Origin: Fibrivirga algicola
GTDB lineage: Bacteria > Bacteroidota > Bacteroidia > Cytophagales > Spirosomataceae
Assembly: GCF_011742925.1 (NCBI RefSeq)
Contig: NZ_WAEL01000005.1
Coordinates: 186,001 to 250,000, forward strand
DNA: 64,000 bases
Direction of reading: 5' to 3'
This document shows, one piece after another, positions 25,797 through 33,817 of the stretch. The position numbers and the translations under genes were made by a program. Within the stretch, counting starts at the first letter, position 1; each line of letters begins with the position of its first letter. The notes below the pieces were generated by a model. That model was not told where the DNA came from, searched no databases, and worked only from the letters and a program-made list of their open reading frames with translations.

Positions 25797-27188
25797 ATGA
25801 AAAGCACAGTTTACACAGGCCAGCGGCTGCTGGCTGCCTTGATTTGTTGTGGTGTATTGTACAGTTGTCAGCCTAAGACTGACTTGTTGCCTACGCAAGC
25901 CGGGCAGGCGCGCGTTGGAGCAGAAGGAAAGTATGTGGCCGGTGAGGTCATCATTAAATTCAAGGCCGACGTCAGCGACGAGAAAATGCAGAAAGCGCTC
26001 GATAAGATGAAAGTCACCAAGGCCGAGAAGATTCTGACGAAAATGATGGAGAAGGCTGGTCAGAAAAATGGGATAGTGCTGGCCAGCGTATCTACCGACG
26101 TGCTGGATGCGATTAGCCAGTTGGAAACCCTTCCGGAGGTTGAGTACGCCGAGCCCAATTACATTTATACGACCGATGCCACTTCAAATGACTCCTATTT
26201 TACGAATGGATCGCTCTGGGGCATGTATGGGTCGAGTACATCACCGGCTAACCAGTATGGAAGTCAGGCGGCAACGGCCTGGGGTAAAGGACAAACGGGT
26301 TCTGGTAGCGTCATCGTTGGCATTATCGACGAAGGGTGGATGAATACCCATACTGATTTGGCAGCCAACAAATGGGTTAATCCGTACGAGACAGTCGATG
26401 GAAAAGACAATGATGGTAATGGCTATATCGACGATATAAATGGCTGGGATTTCGCCAGCAACAACTCGTCTATTTATGACGGAGCCGCAGACGACCACGG
26501 TACACACGTGGCCGGCACGATTGGGGCCGTAGGCGGCAATGGTACTGGCGTGGCTGGCGTGTGCTGGAACGTAAAAATGATCGGTCTGAAATTTTTAGGT
26601 GCTAATGGTGGTACCAGTGCCAACGCCATCAAAGCCATCGATTACTTAACCGACATGAAGACCCGCCACTCAGCCCTCAATATTGTGGCCAGTAATAATT
26701 CATGGGGCGGCGGCGGTTTCTCACAGGCCTTGCAGGATGCCATTGGCCGCGCCAATAATGCGAATATCCTGTTTGTGGCCGCAGCTGGTAATGGCGGTTC
26801 AGACGGCGTTGGCGATAACAATGATGCGGTAGCCAACTACCCCTCTAACTACCCTAACGCGAACGTCATTGCTGTTGCGGCTATTACTTCATCTGGCGCT
26901 AGGTCTAGCTTCTCCAATTACGGGGCTACAACGGTTGATATTGGCGCACCGGGATCAGGAATCTGGTCAACGGTGCCCAACTCAAGCGGTGCGTCAAGTT
27001 ATGCCTCATACAACGGTACGTCGATGGCGACCCCACACGTAACAGGTGCCGTGGCGTTATACAAGTCGCTGTACCCAACGGCAACAGCGGCTCAAATCAA
27101 GTCGGCTATTCTTAGTAAGGCGGTGCCTACGTCTTCGCTGTCGGGTAGGTGTGTCACAGGCGGGCGACTGAGTGTCTCTTCATTCTAA
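25797..27188 (+). CDS. Subtilisin-like serine peptidase (S8), lipoprotein
   Basis: The 463-residue protein has a lipoprotein signal (VLYSC, Cys24). Residues 46-125 are an inhibitor-like propeptide of the fervidolysin type (YVAGEVIIKFKADV, LPEVEYAEPNYI). The peptidase domain has Asp178 (GIIDEGW), His234 (DDHGTHVAGTIG), oxyanion Asn332 (AAAGNGG) and Ser409 (NGTSMATPHVTG). The Asp motif reads DEG instead of the usual DTG or DSG. An insertion with DNDGNGYIDD after the Asp motif probably binds Ca2+. There is no C-terminal sorting domain, so it is likely anchored by its lipid and acts in the periplasm or at the surface. A hairpin terminator follows at 27210. Confidence 0.92.
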   Translation: MKSTVYTGQRLLAALICCGVLYSCQPKTDLLPTQAGQARVGAEGKYVAGEVIIKFKADVSDEKMQKALDKMKVTKAEKILTKMMEKAGQKNGIVLASVSTDVLDAISQLETLPEVEYAEPNYIYTTDATSNDSYFTNGSLWGMYGSSTSPANQYGSQAATAWGKGQTGSGSVIVGIIDEGWMNTHTDLAANKWVNPYETVDGKDNDGNGYIDDINGWDFASNNSSIYDGAADDHGTHVAGTIGAVGGNGTGVAGVCWNVKMIGLKFLGANGGTSANAIKAIDYLTDMKTRHSALNIVASNNSWGGGGFSQALQDAIGRANNANILFVAAAGNGGSDGVGDNNDAVANYPSNYPNANVIAVAAITSSGARSSFSNYGATTVDIGAPGSGIWSTVPNSSGASSYASYNGTSMATPHVTGAVALYKSLYPTATAAQIKSAILSKAVPTSSLSGRCVTGGRLSVSSF

Positions 27189-27209
27189 CGCTGACTCATA
27201 GAGATTGCG

Positions 27210-27239
27210 CGAAGGCCGGGCTAAACAGTCCGGCCTTCG
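27210..27239. terminator. Bidirectional hairpin terminator
   Basis: A perfect 10 bp G+C-rich stem (CGAAGGCCGG at 27210-27219, complement at 27230-27239) with a 10 nt loop lies between the convergent S8 peptidase and Gfo/Idh/MocA genes. The T-run is short (TTAT), so efficiency is uncertain. Confidence 0.7.
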
Positions 27240-27261
27240 TTATGTATATGGGCGTGCGTGT

Positions 27262-28236
27262 TCAGGAAGCCGTTATCCAGTCGAGGACGCGGCTGGTACG
27301 GGCACCTGTTTCGCCAGTGCTGGGGCAATGGCCCTGACCGCGCAAATCGTTGACCAGTAGTTCGATCAGCGGCTGTTGCACGTGCGTAGGAAAAGGCACT
27401 GTCATGGTTTCTGTGCCTGCCGCCGTCTCGACGGTGATGACGAAATTTTCGAAGAACGAGAACGTGATTTTGCCCTCAGAGCCAATTAGCTGTGTTTGCT
27501 CAAGGCGTTGTTCTTTATTTACGGTGAAGCACCAGCTCCCAGTACCTAGCACGCCTGATTCGAAGGCAAACGTACCCACTACCATATCGTCTGCTTCGTA
27601 TAAACCCGCCTGATTTCGTGCCATACCATTGGCCGATGTGATGGGGCCAAGCAGGTAATCGAGGAAATCGAATTGGTGTGCGGCGAGGTCGTGAAACAGC
27701 CCGCCGCCCGAAATGGCCGGCGACACCCGCCAGTTGGGCTGTGCCCCCACTTCGCGCTCGTCGGGCTGCCAGTTGAGTTGGATAGATACCGCCCTGATAG
27801 TACCGACTACCCCGCTGTCGACGAGTTCTTTGACCCGCAAAAAGTAGGGGAGAGCACGCCGATAAAAGGCTACGAATAGCGGCACCCCCGTTTCGCGACT
27901 GACCTGGTTCATCGTGTCGCACTCAGCGGTATTCAGCGCCATTGGCTTCTCAACGTATACAGGCTTGCCCGCACGCATGGCCCGAATGGCGTAGTCGGCG
28001 TGGCTGCTGGGCGGGGTTGCCACATACACCGCATTTACGTTGGGGTCGTTGATCAGGGCATCAGCGTCGGTGTACCAGGTGGGTACGTTGTGCCGGTTGG
28101 CATAATCGGCCGCTTTCTCAGCGTCGCGCCTCATCACGGCCACCAGCGATGAATGCGACACTTTATTAAACGCCGGGCCACTTTTCACTTCGGTCACGTC
28201 GCCGCAACCGATAATACCCCACTGTACTGTTTCCAT
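27262..28236 (-). CDS. Gfo/Idh/MocA-family oxidoreductase
   Basis: The 324-residue protein starts at the ATG at 28236 (METVQWGIIGCGDVTEV); the longer open frame upstream lacks family character. The NAD(P)-binding Rossmann fold carries GIIGCGDV, and the signature EKP occurs in PVYVEKPMAL. The C-terminal alpha/beta domain has SGGGLFHDLAAHQFDFLDYL with the expected catalytic His. These enzymes oxidise or reduce sugars, inositols and related compounds with NAD(P); the substrate is not predictable. It converges with the S8 peptidase gene and diverges from the efflux operon. Confidence 0.9.
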   Translation of the reverse strand: METVQWGIIGCGDVTEVKSGPAFNKVSHSSLVAVMRRDAEKAADYANRHNVPTWYTDADALINDPNVNAVYVATPPSSHADYAIRAMRAGKPVYVEKPMALNTAECDTMNQVSRETGVPLFVAFYRRALPYFLRVKELVDSGVVGTIRAVSIQLNWQPDEREVGAQPNWRVSPAISGGGLFHDLAAHQFDFLDYLLGPITSANGMARNQAGLYEADDMVVGTFAFESGVLGTGSWCFTVNKEQRLEQTQLIGSEGKITFSFFENFVITVETAAGTETMTVPFPTHVQQPLIELLVNDLRGQGHCPSTGETGARTSRVLDWITAS

Positions 28237-28619
28237 TCGATTCCTGCGTGTTTTATTGGAAAAGCACATTGCTGCTTGGTTTACCGTGTTTTGTGCATGC
28301 CGTGCTTCGCGCTCATCGCATAATAAGCGACAATATCCTTGTATTGATTCCCTGAGTTGAGCCAAGACTTTGGCCCCGTCAGGAGCTTCACAACGTAGCG
28401 TCGGTAGATAAGGAGTGATAAAACAGCACATCCAGCGTGCCGCGGTTACGCAACCGAGTTTTGTAGCGTACCTACGGCACGCAGAAAATTGGGGTGCATT
28501 GTTGGTTTCTACCGATGCTGCGCCGTGAATCCCCGAACGGGGCTAACATACGTTGCTGCCCCCAGGCCGAAGCGTGCGATCCTATCGCCATCGGCAAGGA
28601 TAACAGATACACACTTGCT

Positions 28620-28653
28620 GTGCGAATTCGCACCGGATGTGCTTTTTCGCACA
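28620..28653. promoter_or_regulatory. Two GTGC-N6-GCAC dyads, putative enhancer sites
   Basis: GTGCGAATTCGCAC (28620-28633) is a perfect palindrome. TGTGC-TTTTTC-GCACA (28638-28653) has the same half-sites and spacing. Their centres are 19 bp apart, about two helical turns, and they lie 50-90 bp upstream of the sigma-54-like promoter at 28707, the usual place for an NtrC-type activator. The activator encoded at 35535 is the natural candidate. Confidence 0.6.
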
Positions 28654-28706
28654 GAATACCACGAATAGAATGAGGTCAATCGTCTACTAGCCAATTAGTT
28701 AACGGT

Positions 28707-28722
28707 TGGCACGTCGTTGGCA
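28707..28722 (+). promoter_or_regulatory. Sigma-54-type promoter of the efflux operon
   Basis: The sequence TGGCACG-TCGT-TGGCA matches the -24/-12 consensus TGGCACG-N4-TTGCW except for one base, with the GG and GC dinucleotides correctly spaced. Transcription would start near 28733, about 18 bp before the adaptor gene ATG. It fits the NtrC-type regulator with a complete GAFTDA loop encoded in the same locus. Confidence 0.65.
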
Positions 28723-28750
28723 ACCAGTATAGGCAAAATGCGTATGCTGT

Positions 28751-30010
28751 ATGGATCGTGAACTGGCCCCTGAATTACTTACCCGCTCCCGCCGAAAGCC
28801 CTGGCTCGTTGGGCTGATTGCCTTGCTTGGACTGGTTGGAGTGGTTCTTGGTGCCCGGTCGCTCCTGAAAACGTCTGTCGATGCCGCCAAAATCCGGACG
28901 GCAGTGGTGCAGACGGGGGCCGTCGAAAATACATTGAACGCTACCGGCGAGATCATTCCGGCTTATGAGCAGATCATGACCAGCCCCATTCGGGCCAGCA
29001 TCCGTCGGGTGCTGCTAACGCCCGGTGCGCGGGTACGTCCCGGTCAGCCGTTGGTAGAACTGGATAAGTCCCTGACGCAGATCGAATACGAAAAATTACA
29101 GGATCAACTGGCATTGAAGCAAAACGGGATCGAGCAACTCAGGATGAAGCTCGACAAGAACCTGTACGATGCCGATGTGAATGATCAGGTCAAACTGCTG
29201 AATATCAATAAATTGACTGCCGAAGTAGACAACGCCCGCCGATTATTGAAAGTGGGTGGTCAAACGCCCGAAGATGTTACCCGCGCCGAGAATGCCCTGC
29301 GCATCGCTCAACTCGAAAAGAAGCAGTTGGAAAACGATCTGGACTATAACCGCAAGTCAATGGGTGCCAGCCTGCGCGAGTCGCAACTGCAGGCCCGGAT
29401 CGAAGGGACCAACCTGAAAGTATTGGCCCAGAAACTTCGCCAAGCCGATATTCTGGCCGACCGGGCTGGCGTGTTGACCTGGGTGAACGAGAACGTTGGC
29501 TCGGCGGTGAATGAGGGCGAGATGCTGGCGAAAGTAGCTGACCTGGGCAGTTTCCGGGTCGAAGCATCATGCTCCGACACCTATGCCGATCAGCTTCGCG
29601 CCGGGCAGCCCGTCATCGTCCGCATCAACGAAACCGATCTGCGGGGGCTGATCACGCAGGTAAAGCCATCGGTGCAAAACGGCACCATCAAGTTCGCCGT
29701 GAGTCTCGATGATAACAATAACGCGTCGCTACGGCCCAACCAGAAAGTGGAGGTATTCGTGGTGACGAATCGTACGGCAAATGCCATGCGGGTTGCCAAC
29801 GGACCCGCTTTTAAAGGTAAACGCCGCCAGTTCGTCTACGTGATGGGGAATGATAACGTCGCCCGTCGGCGCGACGTAGAGATCGGCCTGACCAACTTCG
29901 ACTGGGTGGAGATCAAAAGCGGCCTGCAGCCCGGCGACAACGTAATTCTGACCGACCTGAGCGATTACGAGCACCTCGAACAACTCACGATTGATCCAGC
30001 GAAGCCATGA
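28751..30010 (+). CDS. Periplasmic adaptor (membrane fusion) protein of an efflux system
   Basis: The 419-residue MacA/HlyD-type adaptor links an inner-membrane transporter to a TolC-like channel. A short cytoplasmic tail is followed by one span (LVGLIALLGLVGVVLGARSL). The first lipoyl half is LTPGARVRPGQPLVELD; a long coiled coil follows (about residues 120-225, for example LEKKQLENDLDYNRKS); the second lipoyl half is ILADRAGVLTWVNENVGSAV. A beta-barrel and membrane-proximal domain complete it (FKGKRRQFVYVMG, LQPGDNVIL). It is the first gene of the operon adaptor-TolC-ATPase-permease-permease. A sigma-54-like promoter lies 29 bp upstream of its ATG. Confidence 0.92.
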   Translation: MDRELAPELLTRSRRKPWLVGLIALLGLVGVVLGARSLLKTSVDAAKIRTAVVQTGAVENTLNATGEIIPAYEQIMTSPIRASIRRVLLTPGARVRPGQPLVELDKSLTQIEYEKLQDQLALKQNGIEQLRMKLDKNLYDADVNDQVKLLNINKLTAEVDNARRLLKVGGQTPEDVTRAENALRIAQLEKKQLENDLDYNRKSMGASLRESQLQARIEGTNLKVLAQKLRQADILADRAGVLTWVNENVGSAVNEGEMLAKVADLGSFRVEASCSDTYADQLRAGQPVIVRINETDLRGLITQVKPSVQNGTIKFAVSLDDNNNASLRPNQKVEVFVVTNRTANAMRVANGPAFKGKRRQFVYVMGNDNVARRRDVEIGLTNFDWVEIKSGLQPGDNVILTDLSDYEHLEQLTIDPAKP

Positions 30011-30079
30011 AGACGAACGTGAAAGCTAGTGTTGATTTGGGGAGTATCACTTTTTGCGCCAAGCCGAAACGTCGGACTG

Positions 30080-30163
30080 CCTTCGACAGGCTCAGGGGGA
30101 CAGGCGACCCAGGTACGTTGACGATACCCTTGAGTAGGCTTGTCACTCGGAGCCTGTCGAAGG
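30080..30163. repeat. Inverted repeat of the CCTTCGACAGGCTC family
   Basis: CCTTCGACAGGCTC (30080-30093) and its exact complement (30150-30163) flank a 56 nt loop. The same 14-mer forms the heart of the perfect hairpin at 63581-63669. It lies between the adaptor stop and the TolC-like ATG; reading through it adds 61 false residues to the TolC frame. Confidence 0.8.
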
Positions 30164-30189
30164 GTCATGCGAAAGCAATACGGGCAATC

Positions 30190-31635
30190 ATGCTCTTTTT
30201 CGTTCTCCTCGCCAACGTACCCAGCTTCGCCCAACCAGTAAAGCTAACGCTGGACGAGGTGGTGAACCTGGCGCGGGAACAGTCGATTGCAGGGAAGCAG
30301 GCAGCTACGTTAAAGAAGACAAACTACTGGAAATACCGCTCGTTTCTGGCTGACTTCAAGCCACAACTGAGTCTGGATGGCTCACTACCCGGTTTTACGC
30401 GCTCATTCATTCAGGTGCAGCAACCCGACGGTACCATCGCCTTCCAGCCCGTATCGCTCAATAACTCGCTGCTGAATCTGTCGCTGAGCCAGAATATTCC
30501 GCAAACGGGCGGGTCCATTTACGTGCAGCAGCAACTCCAGCGATTCGACAATTTCCTGAATCGGTCTACGCTGTACAACGGCATTCCGTTCGCCTTTGGC
30601 ATCAGTCAGCCGCTGTTTCGGTTCAACCAGATGAAATGGGATCGACGCATTGAGCCGCTACGGTATGCCGAGAGCAACCAGCAATACATCGAAGCGATGG
30701 AACAGGTGGCGCTGGATGCTACGGGTCTGTATTTTGATCTGCTAGTGGCGCAGGTAAACCTGCAGATTGCCGAGACCAACCGGGCCAACAACGATACGCT
30801 CTATACCATTGCGAAACACAAGCTGGAGATTGGAAAAATCTCGCGCAATGACTTGCTGCAACTGCAACTGAGCGTGCTGAATGCTCGCAAAGACCTAGCC
30901 TCGGCCCGGCAAAGCGCCGAAGTCGCGTCGTTGAAATTGCGATCGTACATCAATATCCAGACAACGACCAGCGAGGTACGTCCCTTTGACCTGGTTATTC
31001 CCGATCAGGTACGTTCGTTCGACGTTGACCTGCAGCAGGCGCTGGCCGAGGCATTTGCCAACCGGTCTGACGCCATCGGATTCCAGCGCCGGCGGCTTGA
31101 AGCGGATCGGGATGTAGAGAAGGCACGCAAAGAGAACGGTATCAACGCCACCCTCAACGCCGATTTTGGCCTGACGAACCGGGGAAGCCGACCTATCGAC
31201 GTCTACATTCAGCCGCAGGACCGGCAGTCGGTTATCCTTCAGTTTATCGTACCTATCATGACTTGGGGGCGGGCGCAGGCCCGTACCGAAACGGCCCGCG
31301 CCAATCAGCAACTGGTTGTACAAACCGTTGAACAGGCCCGACGCACGTTCGAACAGCAGATCTACACACAGGTGACACTGTTAGATATGCTTCGGCAGCA
31401 GGTAAAACTCACCGCCGAAGCCGACCAAATTGCCCAAACCCGTTACCAGATTGCCCAGGAGCGATTTCGCCTCAGCGACCTGACCGTGACCGACCTCGGC
31501 ATTGCTACCCAGGACAAAGACCGCGCCCGCCGCGACGCCATTTTGGCCCTCCGCGACTACTGGCAGTCTCACTATACACTCCGTTTATTGACCCTTTACG
31601 ATTTCGATACGAACCAGAAATTGCAGGGAGCGTAG
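30190..31635 (+). CDS. TolC-family outer membrane efflux protein
   Basis: The 481-residue protein starts at ATG 30190 with a Sec signal peptide (MLFFVLLANVPSFA), probably cut before a Gln (QPVKLTL). An upstream in-frame start at 30007 would place 61 repeat-encoded residues before the signal and is rejected. The body shows the two similar halves of the outer-membrane efflux family, with long helices (VNLAREQSIAGKQAA, ALDATGLYFDLLVAQVNLQI, LEIGKISRNDLLQLQLSVLN) and a second-half helix RFRLSDLTVTDLGIATQDKD. It forms the outer-membrane channel of the tripartite pump with the adaptor upstream and the ABC genes downstream. Its stop codon lies in the left arm of a G-rich inverted repeat. Confidence 0.92.
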   Translation: MLFFVLLANVPSFAQPVKLTLDEVVNLAREQSIAGKQAATLKKTNYWKYRSFLADFKPQLSLDGSLPGFTRSFIQVQQPDGTIAFQPVSLNNSLLNLSLSQNIPQTGGSIYVQQQLQRFDNFLNRSTLYNGIPFAFGISQPLFRFNQMKWDRRIEPLRYAESNQQYIEAMEQVALDATGLYFDLLVAQVNLQIAETNRANNDTLYTIAKHKLEIGKISRNDLLQLQLSVLNARKDLASARQSAEVASLKLRSYINIQTTTSEVRPFDLVIPDQVRSFDVDLQQALAEAFANRSDAIGFQRRRLEADRDVEKARKENGINATLNADFGLTNRGSRPIDVYIQPQDRQSVILQFIVPIMTWGRAQARTETARANQQLVVQTVEQARRTFEQQIYTQVTLLDMLRQQVKLTAEADQIAQTRYQIAQERFRLSDLTVTDLGIATQDKDRARRDAILALRDYWQSHYTLRLLTLYDFDTNQKLQGA

Positions 31636-31700
31636 GGCTGGAAACTTGGGGCAGAAGCTCTGCATGCCCAAGTCATGAACCCCAAGCCCCCAGCCCTACG
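31631..31700. repeat. G-rich inverted repeat A1 (GGGCTTGGGG family)
   Basis: The left arm CGTAGGGCTGG (31631-31641) followed by CTTGGGG pairs with CCCCAAG and CCAGCCCTACG (to 31700). It overlaps the TolC stop codon. This is the first of six or more copies built from GGGCTTGGGG/CCCCAAGCCC words around the efflux locus. Confidence 0.75.
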
Positions 31701-31716
31701 CCCCCTGCCCACTCAC

Positions 31717-32484
31717 ATGATCACGCTCACAAACATCGAAAAAGTGTACCGCACCAGCTCCATCGAAACGCTGGCGCTGACCAACATCAACCTGACCATC
31801 AAATCGGGTGAATTTATCTCTATCATGGGGCCTAGCGGCTGCGGAAAGTCGACGCTGATGAACCTGATGGGCCTGCTGGATGCGCCCAGCGCTGGCCAGG
31901 TGCAAATTGACGGGAAAACCGTGACGCAGTACCGCGATAAGGAACTAGCCCTGCTGCGCAACCAGCAGATCGGCTTCATCTTCCAGAGCTTTCACCTTAT
32001 CAACGACTTGTCGGTGCTCGATAACGTGGAGATCCCGCTGCTATATCGGAAGGGCGACGCGACGGGTGCATCACGTCGGCAACTGGCGCAGGAGGCGCTG
32101 GAAAAAGTGGGCCTGAGCAACCGGATGAAGCACTTTCCCGGCCAGCTTTCCGGGGGGCAGAAACAACGTGTCGCCATTGCCCGCGCCATTGTCGGTCGCC
32201 CGTCGATTATTCTGGCCGATGAACCAACCGGTAACCTCGACAGCGCGATGGGCAACGAGATCATGGCTATTCTGCAGCAACTGAACACAGAAGGTAGCAC
32301 GATTGTGATGGTCACGCACGACGAAACGATGGCCAAAAAAACGCACCGTCTGATCCGACTGTTTGATGGCGCAATGGTGGGGGATTCATTGCTGGGGGTA
32401 GGGAGCTTGGCGCAAGGGGTGGCGCTGCCTAGCCATTCCCCGTCCCCCAGTTCTGCGCCTTCGAACCTTAACCCACAGCCCTAA
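31717..32484 (+). CDS. ABC transporter ATP-binding protein (MacB/LolD type)
   Basis: The protein has 255 residues from ATG 31717 ([12 protein letters not shown]); the frame continues upstream only through repeat A1. Walker A is GPSGCGKST, the Q-loop is FIFQSFHLI, the ABC signature is [14 protein letters not shown], Walker B is [12 protein letters not shown], and the switch His follows in VMVTHDE. It powers the two FtsX/MacB-type permeases that follow. Around residue 225 the family sequence normally ends ([11 protein letters not shown]); the last 30 or so residues (GVGSLAQG, then a Ser/Pro tail) are encoded by another G-rich repeat that has run into the frame and are probably dispensable. Confidence 0.93.
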   Translation: MITLTNIEKVYRTSSIETLALTNINLTIKSGEFISIMGPSGCGKSTLMNLMGLLDAPSAGQVQIDGKTVTQYRDKELALLRNQQIGFIFQSFHLINDLSVLDNVEIPLLYRKGDATGASRRQLAQEALEKVGLSNRMKHFPGQLSGGQKQRVAIARAIVGRPSIILADEPTGNLDSAMGNEIMAILQQLNTEGSTIVMVTHDETMAKKTHRLIRLFDGAMVGDSLLGVGSLAQGVALPSHSPSPSSAPSNLNPQP

Positions 32485-32494
32485 CCCCCCAACC
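32391..32494. repeat. G-rich repeat A2, overlapping the ABC gene 3' end
   Basis: CTGGGGG (32392-32398) and CCCCCAG (32444-32450) form the visible arms, with more C-rich words (CCCACAGCCCTAACCCCCC) up to 3 bp before the permease ATG. The last 94 bp of the ABC-ATPase reading frame lie within it. Confidence 0.6.
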
Positions 32495-32496
32495 CT

Positions 32497-33744
32497 ATGC
32501 TCACGAACTACATAAAAATAGCCTGGAAGGTGTTGCTTCGGCATCCGTTCTACACCTTCATCACCCTCTTTGGCATTAGCCTCACGCTGACCGTTTTGAT
32601 GGTGTTGACCTCGTTTCTCGACCACCTGTTCGGCACACATTACCCTGAACTGAAGCGTGACCGGTCGATTTATATTCAGATGATGACCCAACTAGATTCG
32701 ACCCATAGCGGTCGAACGCAGGGCCCTATGAGCTTCAAGTTTCTGACCAAACACGCCAAAGCATTGAAATCGGCTGAGCGGGTTACGATCTGCTCGATGT
32801 TCAATGCCTCGAACGCGTATGTCGGGTCGCAGAAAATTGATCTGAGCACCAAGTACACCGACGCTGATTTCTGGCGGGTAACTGACTTTGATTTCCTGGA
32901 AGGCAAACCCTACAACGAGCAGAATATTGCCAACGGTGATTACGTAGCGGTGATTACCGATGATTTCAGAAAGCAGTATTTCGAAGACCCGTCGGAGCCG
33001 GTGATTGGGAAGGATGTGGAGATCGAAAACATCCACTACAAGGTAATTGGCGTGGTGAAAGGCAGTCCGATCACGCGCATATTGACGCACGCCGACGTCT
33101 ATTTTCCGTACACCGCCCCCAAGAGTAATTACCAGACTACGGGTATGCGGGGTAATTACATTGCCATTGCTCTGGCAAGCGACAAGGCCGGCATGAAGAC
33201 GATTAATGACGAATTTCAGGGCTTCATCAAGCGCATTCCGGTGCCGGGTGACCAGTATGGATTCAAATATTACGAAGTGGTTGTCAAGAGCCTGCCCTAT
33301 CTGGAAAGTTTCGTTGGTGCTTTTGCCGATGGTGATAGCGGCCTGAAAACCATTTTCTACGGCGTTGTCGGGTTCATTATGCTCATGCTGATGGGACTAC
33401 CGGCCATCAATCTGGTCAACGTGAACGTGAGCCGAATCCTGGAGCGGGCGTCGGAAATAGGCATTAGAAAGGCCTTTGGCGCACCCATTCGTACGCTGCT
33501 CTGGCAATTCATTGTCGAGAATATTTTCATCACCCTCATTGGTGGAGCCATTGCGCTGGTGCTGACGCTGATTGCCATTTCGCTGATCAACAACAGTGGC
33601 TGGATTGCCCATGCCGACCTGACCATTAACGTAACGGTCTTCCTGGTCAGCCTGGGTATCTGCCTGGTATTCGGACTCCTGTCGGGTGTATTGCCCGCCC
33701 TGCGCATGTCAAAACTCAATATTGCCGAAGCGTTAAAAGCGTAG
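32497..33744 (+). CDS. ABC transporter permease (MacB/FtsX type) 1
   Basis: The 415-residue permease has the four-span MacB layout. Span 1 lies at residues 17-40 (FYTFITLFGISLTLTVLMVL). A periplasmic domain of about 240 residues follows (PCD domain, including FWRVTDFDFLEGKPYNEQ). Three C-terminal spans follow the FtsX pattern: VVGFIMLMLMGLPAINLVNV, ENIFITLIGGAIALVLTLI and VSLGICLVFGLLSGVLPALR. Between them EIGIRKAFGAP is the coupling motif that contacts the ATPase. It probably pairs with permease 2 as a heterodimer, or each forms its own dimer. MacB-type pumps expel peptides, macrolides or lipids via mechanical coupling to TolC; the substrate here is not shown. Confidence 0.92.
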   Translation: MLTNYIKIAWKVLLRHPFYTFITLFGISLTLTVLMVLTSFLDHLFGTHYPELKRDRSIYIQMMTQLDSTHSGRTQGPMSFKFLTKHAKALKSAERVTICSMFNASNAYVGSQKIDLSTKYTDADFWRVTDFDFLEGKPYNEQNIANGDYVAVITDDFRKQYFEDPSEPVIGKDVEIENIHYKVIGVVKGSPITRILTHADVYFPYTAPKSNYQTTGMRGNYIAIALASDKAGMKTINDEFQGFIKRIPVPGDQYGFKYYEVVVKSLPYLESFVGAFADGDSGLKTIFYGVVGFIMLMLMGLPAINLVNVNVSRILERASEIGIRKAFGAPIRTLLWQFIVENIFITLIGGAIALVLTLIAISLINNSGWIAHADLTINVTVFLVSLGICLVFGLLSGVLPALRMSKLNIAEALKA

Positions 33745-33812
33745 GGCTTAAGGCTGGCGGCTTAGGGTGAAATGCCCTGCCCCATGCCCCCAGCCCCTTC
33801 CCCCAGCTCCAA
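33741..33812. repeat. G-rich repeat A3 between the two permease genes
   Basis: GTAGGGCTTAAGGCTGG followed by GGCTTAGGG and, on the right, GCCCCCAGCCCC and CCCCCAGC. Arms pair imperfectly around GAAATGCCCTGCCCC. It overlaps the last codon of permease 1 and ends 5 bp before permease 2. Confidence 0.6.
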
Positions 33813-33817
33813 AAATT

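Larger units (their letters stand above)
28237..28750. other. 514 bp divergent region with efflux-operon control sites
   Basis: No gene was recognised. The right-hand 135 bp carry two GTGC-N6-GCAC dyads and a sigma-54-like promoter (described separately). The left 380 bp should contain the promoter of the minus-strand oxidoreductase, but I see no clear elements. Confidence 0.55.

Noticed and set aside
28237-28431. N-terminal extension of the Gfo/Idh/MocA protein at 27262
   Set aside because: The extra 65 residues have no family similarity and the Rossmann fold begins right after the ATG at 28236.
30007-30189. N-terminal extension of the TolC-like protein
   Set aside because: The 61 residues are a translation of the CCTTCGACAGGCTC repeat and precede a normal signal peptide.
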